64,000 nucleotides of DNA from Tanypteryx hageni. Taxonomy: Eukaryota > Arthropoda > Insecta > Odonata > Petaluridae. Under the pieces are notes generated by a model, which did no database searches, was not told where the DNA came from, and saw only the letters and a list, made by a program, of their open reading frames with translations. Position numbers and translations under genes: made by a program. The stretch covers positions 129,929,547-129,993,546 of the forward strand of contig CM054116.1 in the NCBI GenBank assembly GCA_028673005.1, read 5' to 3'. Every line of letters starts with the position of its first letter. Positions within the stretch are counted from its first letter, which is position 1. Shown piece by piece: positions 56,476 to 64,000 of the stretch.

Positions 56476-58390
56476 ACAATAATCCCTCCATATTCGCGGG
56501 GGCTACGTTCCTTAAAAACGCCGCGAATATAGATACTAAATGGTAATAGGATAAATAGGGTTAGGGGAACAACTCCCCACAGTTTATATTTTAATAACAT
56601 TGTTATTGTTTTTTAAACTTATATTTAGTATTAATAAGCATAGCCTGTAGTTCTCGAATCTTGACTTTTCGACGTGGAATTAAGAAAAAATACGCGGTAG
56701 ACGTAATAACTCACCCAATGTTTTTTTCGCAAAATTTTAAGGAAAAATTGCGAGAATAATTCGAGTAAATATAGCAGTTCATTTACAATTTAATTCATTC
56801 ATAAAAACAATAAATAAATGATGACTGACACCTTTAATAACGGTGTTGATATCCATTTAATGATAATTGGGGCGTTGGAAATGTTAGTTTGATCATCCAT
56901 TGGCGATCCAACAGATGGATGAGGAGAACATCGAGCGTTGGCGGTGCTACATTCGGAGACAGCATTTGAGCTTCTCTTAAAGTAGCTTGTGATTGGCACC
57001 TGCTTCAATTTTTAAAATGTATTTTGTAAATCTTTCTATAAGGATTTAGTAAATTTTCCACACTTCTCTTAAATTTAATTCTTTGTTCCATGACTGGGGC
57101 AGCATCAAACACTGTATCCATAAGTTCAGACGCCAGTTACATTATCCTTGCCAATGTTTTCAAATTCAACTTAGACTTTGTCTTCACTTTCTCCTCCACA
57201 TCATCATTTTCATCAATAAAGTGAAGAAGTTCATAAAGGCCCTCTTTAGTAAACTCTCCACTGTGCGAGTCTTTAAGTTCTAATATCTCTTCTGGTTGCA
57301 AACCATCAAACCCCTCCCCTCAAGTATCATATGCTATCCTTGTAATCATCTTTGCTTCTACATTGAAGTTAATGTGAGATTCCTTCCAGAATTTTCCCCA
57401 ACATGCATTTGTAGTCAACATTTTCGCCTCTTCAATTGACTCTTTAATGTTTTGTATGCAATGTACAATGGTATAATTTTTCCAGCATTCGATGAGAGTC
57501 ATAGTGGGGTCACGTTCCATTTCATTTAAGATGTAGTGGAATGTGTGGCGGTATAGTAGCTCTTGAACGCAGCAATCACTTCTTGGTCCAAGGGTTAGAG
57601 AAGTGAAGTTGTATTTCGGGGCAGAAAGATAACTTCCATGTTCGGATGTGCAAATTATACACTCTGCGGATGACCAGGCGCATTATCTAAAATGAGAAAG
57701 AGTTTAAATACCAAATTTTTTGAAGCTAAATATTTGTCGACTTCATAAATAAAAAGATTATGAAACCAATCCATGAAAATTGTTTCGGTGACCAGGCCTT
57801 CTTATTTGAACGCCAGAAAAGTGATAGTTTATGCTTATTTTTCCCTTTCAAAGCACGAGGATTTTGTACACGATAAATCAACATCGGCTTAATTAAGCAA
57901 TCCCTGGGCACAATGGCACAGAGAAGGAGGATTAGCCTGTCTTAAGATGCCTTAAATCCAGGCGCCAAACACTCTTCTGTGGAAATGAATGTTTGCGAAG
58001 GCATCTTCTTCCAAAACAAGCCCAACTCGTCAGCATTAAAAAGTTGTTCGGTTTTGTATCTCTTGTCTTCGAAGATGACTTGGAAAAGCTTCAGCTGCTC
58101 CAGTATTTGCCAATGCCGATTCCCCACTTATTTTAACATTATGTAAAGCATATCTTCTTTAAAATTTCTCCAACCATTCCTTACTTGCTGTAAATGATTT
58201 GGTGCTGAATCCTCCAGTGGCCGATGTTGCCCTGAAGCACTCATATAATCGAAGCGCTTTTTCGCGTATCACCGGACTACTCAACGGAACTTTTTTCGCG
58301 TTTTATCTTCGATCCAAATATTTAGTGTATTTTTCCATCTTCTCGATTATCACGAGCATCGCAGGAAATTTTGGCATTTTTGGGCGCACT
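56476..58390 (-). mobile_element. Tigger/pogo-type DNA transposon, truncated relic
   Basis: The left end, CAATAATCCCTCCATATTCG directly after a TA, resembles Tigger-type inverted ends (CCCTC...CGCGGGGG...ACGTTCC), and a minus-strand transposase relic follows. The matching right end with TA was not found; the element is interrupted or truncated near 58390-58400. Confidence 0.7.
56799..58380 (-). pseudogene. Tigger transposase (CENP-B/DDE family), broken
   Basis: Transposase cuts and joins the element ends. On the minus strand: an N-terminal DNA-binding remnant (MEKYTKYLDRR near 58330, KALRLYECF near 58250, FTASKEWLEKF near 58160); then EQLFNADELGLFWKKM and FISTEECLAPGFKAS; LIYRVQNPRALKGKNKHKLS; LFWRSNKKAW; FLILDNAPGHPQSV; and PLDQEVIAAFKSYY. 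The three catalytic acids of the DDD triad (in NADE near 58030, LDNAPGHP near 57680 and PLDQ near 57585) are all recognisable, but they lie in different frames with stops between. The C-terminal part (57320-57520 and 56799-57008) is also seen. The copy is dead. Confidence 0.8.
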
Positions 58391-58407
58391 TCCACTTACA
58401 CTAGCCC

Positions 58408-58519
58408 TAGAGAATCCAAGCTCGAGTATCGAGTACACGGGTTCTCGGAATTTGGAAGCCTTTTTCGAGTACTCGACTACCCGGGTTATTTGACCGAGTA
58501 TCGAGTTGCATATTCTCTA
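58408..58519. mobile_element. possible 112-bp miniature element, TCGAGTA-rich
   Basis: Ends TAGAGAAT and ATTCTCTA are inverted, and the interior has repeated CTCGAGTATCGAG, ACTCGACTACCCGGG and CCGAGTATCGAG motifs. No target duplication was found. It interrupts or abuts the Tigger relic. Confidence 0.35.
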
Positions 58520-59198
58520 TTGAGAGTTTTGTTTACGCTCTCGGAGGCGAGGATAATCTTGAGCTCTGTAAACATATTTTGCAAACAAACAACTGACGTC
58601 AATTCCTACTTAATATCGGGAGAGACATGAAATCCTTGAAGCTGGGGAATTCCTTCTATGACAGGGATATCCAACCTTTGTGAATTAGGCTCGAAATTTT
58701 AGGTTGGAACCAAAGCCATCTAAAGGATCGGGTGAAACGGGCGATCACACGGGACACCGAAGAATCCCCGTAAGGGCATACATTTTCTCGAGCGACGAGT
58801 GACATATGCGTGTGTGGGTCATAAAAGGAAGCGTGGATGCCCAAGGCAAATGCCACGGGCGGCCTTCCTGCTGCCTAACCAGGCAGTCCCTGGTGGCACA
58901 TCCAAGGGAGAATGAGAGCGGCCGGCTAGGCCAACGTACTATGATGCTGGGAAGAAGGCTCTAGGGACTGGAAATGCATCTCCATTTCCGGAAACGGAGG
59001 ACTTTGAAACAAAGAGGAGAACGGGCAAAGTCTGTGGATGATTTAAGGAGTAGAAGTCCTTTTCAGAAGAAAAGGTCCTTAAGTATGCTGGAAGGAAGGG
59101 TAAACACGAAAAAGGTGTGACACTTGGAAACAAATTAGTTGCAACATAATAGTGTCTACATGGAATGTCACATAAAATACATAGTAGATGCTCTACAC
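58520..59198. other. gene-free stretch
   Basis: Mixed sequence with modest CpG content; frames to 97 codons without domains. Nothing recognised. Confidence 0.4.
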
Positions 59199-59420
59199 CA
59201 GTGGTGCCCAAACTTTTCCAATGGCGGGCCACATCAATGGTTGCGAATCTCGAATTGAGTTAGTGCCTGGCTGTCGAAGGGTAAGGGCGTGCCTTTCACT
59301 TCCTCCTGCGAGAGCTTCTGACCTGCGGGTGACCGGCGCTTTAATAGCAGTAGCTGTAGCAGCTGTCCTTCCGTAGCTGTATCGTTGTGTAGCAGTAGAA
59401 GTAGAGTCGAAGTAACCGTC
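59199..59420 (+). mobile_element. hAT end relic
   Basis: CAGTGGTGCCCAAACTTTTC followed by GCGGGCCAC is the usual form of a hAT terminal repeat. A matching right end and target duplication were not found before the CR1 element begins, so only one end survives. The given right boundary is approximate. Confidence 0.45.
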
Positions 59421-59822
59421 CTGATAAGTAGAACTAACATTTATTTATATTGTTTATTGTAGTATCTCTTAATCCCAATATCGTTATTTTTCAGTAGTAT
59501 TTTTTCTAGCACTTGCTTTAAAAAAACTCATATTCAAGTAGTAATTGTTTCTGTAAGAACTCTACGCTGTTTGTGTACTAACTTAACTTGTTTTAACTTG
59601 ATTATCGCTGTTGGTGTACTAATTTAAATTATTTTAACGCTTGCTTGTGTTTCTATCTTGCCTGTTCGCTAACGTTGTTTGTGCGGTGAGTCAGCGCTTC
59701 CCTTTCACTTTTTACCTGCGTTCCTCTCTAGCGTAGACCTTAAGTCCACGAATTAGTTAGTCACTTAGTATAACCTTAGCTTGAAGTTTAATTTAATTCG
59801 TAGCTAGTACAGATTAGTGTTT

Positions 59823-60855
59823 ATGATGGCTTCACCTAGGATTCCCGTTTCCTCCTTTCTATGCGACGCTGATTTCGAGGGAATGAGGTCTCGAATCACG
59901 GAGCTGGTAAGAGAGGTTACGGACCTCCGTCGGAGGGTGGCGAGAGCGGAGTCGGCCCTTGTTCGTGTTGTGAGAACGCATCCATCCCCGAGAACTCACC
60001 GCGCCATGATGGCGACTCGGGTGCGCTCGAGTGCGAAAGTCGGTGGTGTGATCGAGGGTGTTTGTGGGACCTCTTCGGGGGCTGGGGTCGCTCCAATCTT
60101 GAAACCCAACGAATGGAGAGTGGTCTCCAACCGGGGAGATCGTGGGGTGGTCCTGCGAAGGCTGGGAGCTGGGAATGCCTCGGCAGACCCTCTTCCAGTT
60201 TGCCATCGGTTCGCGGCGTTGTCGGAGGACGACACTTCGGCCGATGCTCTCGCATCCGCTCCCGTCTCTTTGGATCTATGGATCTATGGGAAGTCGGGGT
60301 GGGAAAGGAGGGCTTCTAGTAATAGGTAGTTCTAATGTCCGGCGTGTTATGGCTCCCTTGCTAACTCGGGCCCGCCGGGAGGGAGTGGCTGAGCGGGTGT
60401 TCTCCAGGTGTATACCAGGAGGAACGGTCCCCCAAGTGACGAGGGCGGTACGGGAGTCGGTGGAGTCAACGGGTTGCTCTAAGCTGCGGATGGTGGTCCA
60501 TGTTGGGACTAATGACGCCTCGAAGCGCGGGTCTGAGGAGATTCTAAGTTCTTTTGAGGACTTGGTCGCCGAGGTCACTCGTGTCCGAGAGGAGTCGGGT
60601 TCTAATGTGCGGCTCACCATTTGTAGTATTGTCCCGCGGATTGACTGTGGTTCGGAGGTTTGGAGCCGCGTGGCAGGGCTAAACCAAAGACTATGGAATT
60701 TCTGTGTGGGCATGGGAGTCGACTTCGTTGATCTCCGGCCGGTTCTCGGATCGTGTAGGGTACCCCTAAACGGCTCTGGAGTCCATTACACGACCGAGGC
60801 TTCACAGAGTGTAGCGTGTAGGATCTTCGACCATGGTAGGTCTTTTTTAGATTAG
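59823..60855 (+). pseudogene. CR1 ORF1: coiled coil plus SGNH esterase, frame-shifted
   Basis: ORF1 of CR1 elements binds RNA and, in many lineages, carries an esterase of unclear role. The start is taken at the MMASPRIP codons near 59823. Residues 18-46 (EGMRSRITELVREVTDLRRR then VARAESALVRVV) form a probable coiled coil. After a frame change at about 60280-60310 the second frame (to 60855) shows the SGNH pattern: LLVIGSSNVRRV (Ser block), HVGTNDASKRG (Gly and Asn block) and GVHYTTEASQ (His block). A duplicated GGATCTATG beside the break may mark the lesion. The canonical GDS is GSS here, which is unusual but retains the serine. Confidence 0.8.
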
Positions 60856-60929
60856 AGAGCAGGGTAGGGTGTACGCGTAATAGGAGATTACATAGGGGCA
60901 TCGAGTGTAATACAATTTCTGGTCGCAAA

Positions 60930-61931
60930 ATGAGAGAGTCCACCTGCAAAAACCGTAATAAAGCAGTTATTGCTTCAGGCGATAACGAGAAATTAAATAT
61001 TGTAGTTTTAAACTGCCGCAGCATTCGTAGGAAGTCTGCCGAACTCGAACACGTAATTTGCACGTTGCATGCGGATGTAGTTATAGGTACGGAAAGTTGG
61101 CTCACGGAAGATATCGCTAGCCAAGAAATTTTTCCGAAAAGCTATAGAGTATACAGAAAAGACCGTGCCAATAGAATAGGTGGCGGAGTATTTTTGGCAA
61201 TAAGTGACAAGTACGATAGTTGTCAGATCCCTATTATCGATGAAACGACCGAGAGCATGTGGTGCCGCCTAGGTAAGGATAATTCGAAAAAGAGATATTT
61301 ATGCTCATTTTACAGACCACCTAATGCCAAAGTTGATTATATTTTAAGTTTAGAGAGGCAATTAGCCGAGCTTAGATCTATTATGAACGACGGTTATGTG
61401 ATAATTGGGGGCGATTTTAACTTACCGTCAATCGATTGGGAAAACCTATGTTTCGTTACGGGAGGTAATTAACGCGAATCGTGTGAAGCCTTAATTGACA
61501 CGTTTCATGAATATTCCTTAATCCAGATGGTACGAAAAGCCACGCGCTCGGGCAATGTTCTCGACTTGCTTGCTTCTAACATCCCGCATAGGATAACTAA
61601 GGTGTCCACAGAGGAGGGAGTTAGCGACCATCGAGCTGTGTATGCGGATTGCGAATTAAAGCTCAAAAGACATCCTAAGCCCCTTCGGAATGTATACGCT
61701 TTCGCCAAGGCCGACTTTAAAAGTTTCAGCTTACATCTCAAAAGTACCTTTGTCAGTTATCGTGAAAATACAGAACGATTAGGTATGGAGCCATCATGGT
61801 TATTATTTAAGGATATACTAGGAAAAGGTATCAATAGATTTAACCCCAGTAAGTTAAAATCTGATAAGAAAGAACCTCGTTGCTTTAATAAGGAAGTCAG
61901 GATTGCCTTAAGACGACAGAGGCAAAATTAA
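60930..61931 (+). pseudogene. CR1 ORF2 endonuclease domain, one stop codon
   Basis: Start at the ATG at 60930. Motifs: NIVVLNCRSIRRK, VVIGTESWLTED, NRIGGGVFLAI, LCSFYRPPNA, VIIGGDFNLPSIDWENL, then an in-frame TAA at 61470-61472, then VLDLLASNIPHRI and GVSDHRAVYADC. Catalytic Asn, Glu, Asp/Asn and the SDH motif are all present, so apart from the single stop the APE endonuclease is intact. The frame continues to RCFNKEVRIALRRQRQN, the beginning of the linker to RT, and is then cut by foreign sequence. Confidence 0.85.
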
Positions 61932-63455
61932 TTTCTCAGAATCATGATAAGGCACTCCTGCCAATCAGTGTATAAGACACTTGAGCATGTTTTGCAATAG
62001 ATAAAAATAGAAGTTTTGTTAAAAAGTTATAAACCAAAGCATAAGCCTAGAAATAGACAATATCAAGAGAAATCTTGTCACTAATTTAATATAAACTTGT
62101 ATTGTGTGCAATTATTCACAAACAGGAGCAGTTCTACTTCATTTCTGCTCTCTCATGTGAGTTCCATGCCTTCCAAAAATTTTGGCTATTCCTCTGATGT
62201 TTCTACAAAACCTTCAAGTTAGCATAGACCCATTCTTAGGGATTTTTTTTATAAGCTGTCTAACCTTTTCAATAAGTCTAACAGTGAATCTCCATTCTAC
62301 TCCATAGCTACACTTTTTAAATTATTTCTAAAATTCAAAGACCCTTTAGACATATTACCAACTTGTATGTGATAAATACATTGCCGCAAACATTGTCCAA
62401 TGGGAAAAAGTTTGGAGAAAAGAATAAAGAAGTGCAAACATTGTTAGGAGTTGAATTACCGTATTGTCCCAAATATAAAGCGACCTCGAATATAATGCGA
62501 CCCTAAGATTTTTGGAAAGTTTTTCAAGAAAAAAACTAAACCTCGAATATAACGCAACCCCAAACAACCTTCAGCCAATCTAACACAAGTTCCTCGTTCA
62601 TTCATGCCTTCTGTGCGCGTAAGATTACACCTGACACTAACTTTACCTTCGGCATCCTTTTACAATTTAAAATTACGTAGGGAGTCGGTTTTTGTCCATC
62701 GGCCGTGACTGCAAACATAACTGTTATCCTTGATTTCTCATTTCCGGTGGATTTTAACAACACCGATTTATGTAGCTCCGACTATTTTAAAATTAATGTG
62801 ATAATTTCATTGGATTCCTCTGTTAACCTGGGATTTAGAAGAACCTTTTTTCTCAACATGATCAACGCCCTTTTTACCACACATTGTTAAAATAACGGAT
62901 GGGTAAAAACTCACTAAAGAAGTTAAAAAGAATACGCCGACAAACTTATAGCTTCAATGCAATGACTATCGAGGGGTTCAGCCGCTGATTGTACTCGATC
63001 TATTCTCGCCTCAGATGCTTTTCAAGTACAACGTAACGTACGCCTAATGTGTCTACAATGTAACAAGTATCTTGTATCTAGTAAACAGACTTGCGGAATG
63101 AACGGTGATTTTTCAAAGCACGATTTTACGATCTTTTAATATCACTAGTACTCAAATATAATGCGGGGGCTACTTTTAAATTTTATTATTTTGGAAAAAA
63201 CATCGTGTCATATTCGGGACAATACGGTACTTCATTTTCAACTTTATGAAGCTTTTCTAAAAGAATTGCGTGCAATGGTTCTTTTAACCTGTTGTTACTG
63301 TATTTTGAAGACAAAAAATATTAAAACAGCAGTTTTGGAAACTTTGGTGTAACAAATATACACATTAATGTTAAAGGATTTTTTTATTTTAAAAATATTC
63401 TATGAAAGTAAGTTTCCTTTTAAAAAATTAGCATTAGTGTATTTGTTAATTATGC
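61932..63455. mobile_element. insertion splitting CR1 ORF2
   Basis: LINE coding sequence stops after RRQRQN and resumes with SDEYRTAIVHECNSARVLAG at 63481. The intervening 1.5 kb is AT-rich and unrelated to the LINE. It contains the 769-bp TA-flanked element (62459-63227). The remaining parts (61932-62458, 63230-63455) are unclassified. A target-site duplication was not recognised, so the boundaries are approximate to about 20 bp. Confidence 0.6.
62459..63227. mobile_element. non-autonomous TA-flanked DNA transposon (769 bp)
   Basis: Left CCGTATTGTCCCAAATATAA and reverse-complemented right CCGTATTGTCCCGAATATGA match at 18 of 20 positions, with TA directly outside both ends (62457-62458, 63228-63229). 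TA target duplication points to the Tc1/mariner/pogo superfamily. Subterminal repeats (CGAATATAATGCGACC, CAAATATAATGCGGGGG) lie inside each end. No transposase is encoded. Confidence 0.75.
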
Positions 63456-63456
63456 A

Positions 63457-64000
63457 TTGAAAAACATACCTACCACCGCTTCCGATGAGTATCGCACAGC
63501 TATAGTCCATGAGTGTAACAGTGCCCGCGTATTAGCGGGAAAAACCATGCGTAACGCATTTAACACCTTCCGGAATGAGGTATTAAATACAAAATTGAAG
63601 GAGGATTCAAAAGCGCTCTGGTCCTATGTAAGAGAAGTCAAGGGAGGGGGTCCTTCAATACCCTACCTGCGATGTGATTCCGGAGATATCCTTCACGATG
63701 GGGAGGATAAAGCTAATCTACTAAACGTTTACTTCGCGAAGGCGTTCACGGCAGGTGAAGATAGACTTGAACATAATCTTATTCCCAATGGATGTACTCG
63801 GATGGATAATATTAAAATCTCTGAGGCAGGAATAGCGAAGCAACTGGGTGCGATAATGCCCAACAAAAACCCAGGACCAGGAGGATTTCCCGCGCGTGTA
63901 TTAAAAGAACTAGCAGAAGAAATAGCTCCCTTCCTTCGGATAGTATTCGAGAAATCTCTTACCCTCTGTGAGGTTCCTGATGATTGGAGACTAGCACACG
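63457..64000 (+). pseudogene. CR1 ORF2 reverse transcriptase, N-terminal part
   Basis: Open to the window end without a stop. It reads SDEYRTAIVHECNSARVLAG, then NAFNTFRNEVLNTKLKEDSK, ALWSYVREVKGGGPSIPYLR, ANLLNVYFAKAFTAGEDR, MPNKNPGPGGFPARVLKELA and TLCEVPDDWRLAH. These are the linker and first RT motifs (the usual NKSPGPDGIP/PARLLKE and DWR.A) of CR1-type polymerases, with Gly replacing Asp in GPDG. The frame differs from that of the endonuclease because of the insertion. The catalytic YADD lies beyond the window. Confidence 0.85.

Larger units (their letters stand above)
59430..64000 (+). mobile_element. CR1-clade LINE, interrupted, runs off the window
   Basis: A 5' untranslated region (about 59430-59822), an ORF1 with coiled-coil and esterase domains, and an ORF2 with APE endonuclease and the start of reverse transcriptase appear in CR1 order. 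ORF2 is split by about 1.5 kb of foreign sequence (about 61932-63455). Sequence quality is much better than in the other LINE: only one frame change in ORF1 and one stop in the endonuclease. It is therefore a relatively young copy. The 3' end lies outside. Confidence 0.85.

Noticed and set aside
58939..59232. 97-codon minus frame as a small gene
   Set aside because: No domain, and it overlaps the hAT end at 59199.
1..64000. CRISPR arrays, prokaryotic operons, ribosome-binding sites or phage modules
   Set aside because: No regularly spaced identical repeats with unique spacers and no compact co-directional genes; every recognised element is eukaryotic.

Overview
This window is non-coding, repeat-rich DNA from a eukaryote, most likely an arthropod and probably an insect. 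The evidence is its AT-rich intergenic sequence, the absence of operon-like gene packing, many (TA)n microsatellites, long polypyrimidine minisatellites, and a mixed load of decayed transposons. No intact host protein-coding gene could be identified. The longest open frames are either low-complexity artefacts or have no recognisable domain. The species cannot be named from the sequence alone.

Recognisable elements from left to right: a non-autonomous hAT element with target-site duplication (716-1185); a Helitron-like non-coding repeat (about 2880-3806); an old dispersed repeat field with a tRNA-like relic and a 33-bp tandem repeat (5150-7330); an inverted duplication (9087-9985 against 12250-12490); a second hAT element with a perfect 8-bp duplication (10280-10750); a fold-back repeat (11290-11885); hammerhead-like motifs (14345-14580); polypurine/polypyrimidine tracts and an 18-bp minisatellite (16545-17845); a third hAT element (21323-21662); and a Ty3/gypsy retrotransposon on the minus strand with LTR, tRNA-Leu primer site, gag, protease, RT and RNase H but no integrase or second LTR (about 22480-26207).

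The second half holds a Penelope-like GIY-YIG endonuclease relic between two (TA)n tracts (32653-33338); Helitron-like repeats at 33345-34650 and 48690-49960; a 14-bp minisatellite (35635-36350); a well-folded tRNA-Gly-like gene with an odd anticodon (37465-37535); an RTE-clade LINE with a tRNA-like 5' head (52041-55070) inserted into a (TA)n tract inside another old repeat; a 172-bp fold-back containing what reads as a complete hammerhead ribozyme core (55492-55663); a Tigger/pogo transposase relic (56476-58390); and a CR1-type LINE with an esterase ORF1 and an endonuclease/RT ORF2 that is split by a 1.5-kb insertion and runs off the window end (about 59430-64000).

The elements do not form a pathway. 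The layout is one of successive insertion and decay, and catalytic residues are lost in several enzymes. The observations most worth following are the hammerhead-type ribozyme motifs, especially at 55492-55663, then the Gly-type tRNA with a GGG anticodon and the tRNA-like head on the RTE element.
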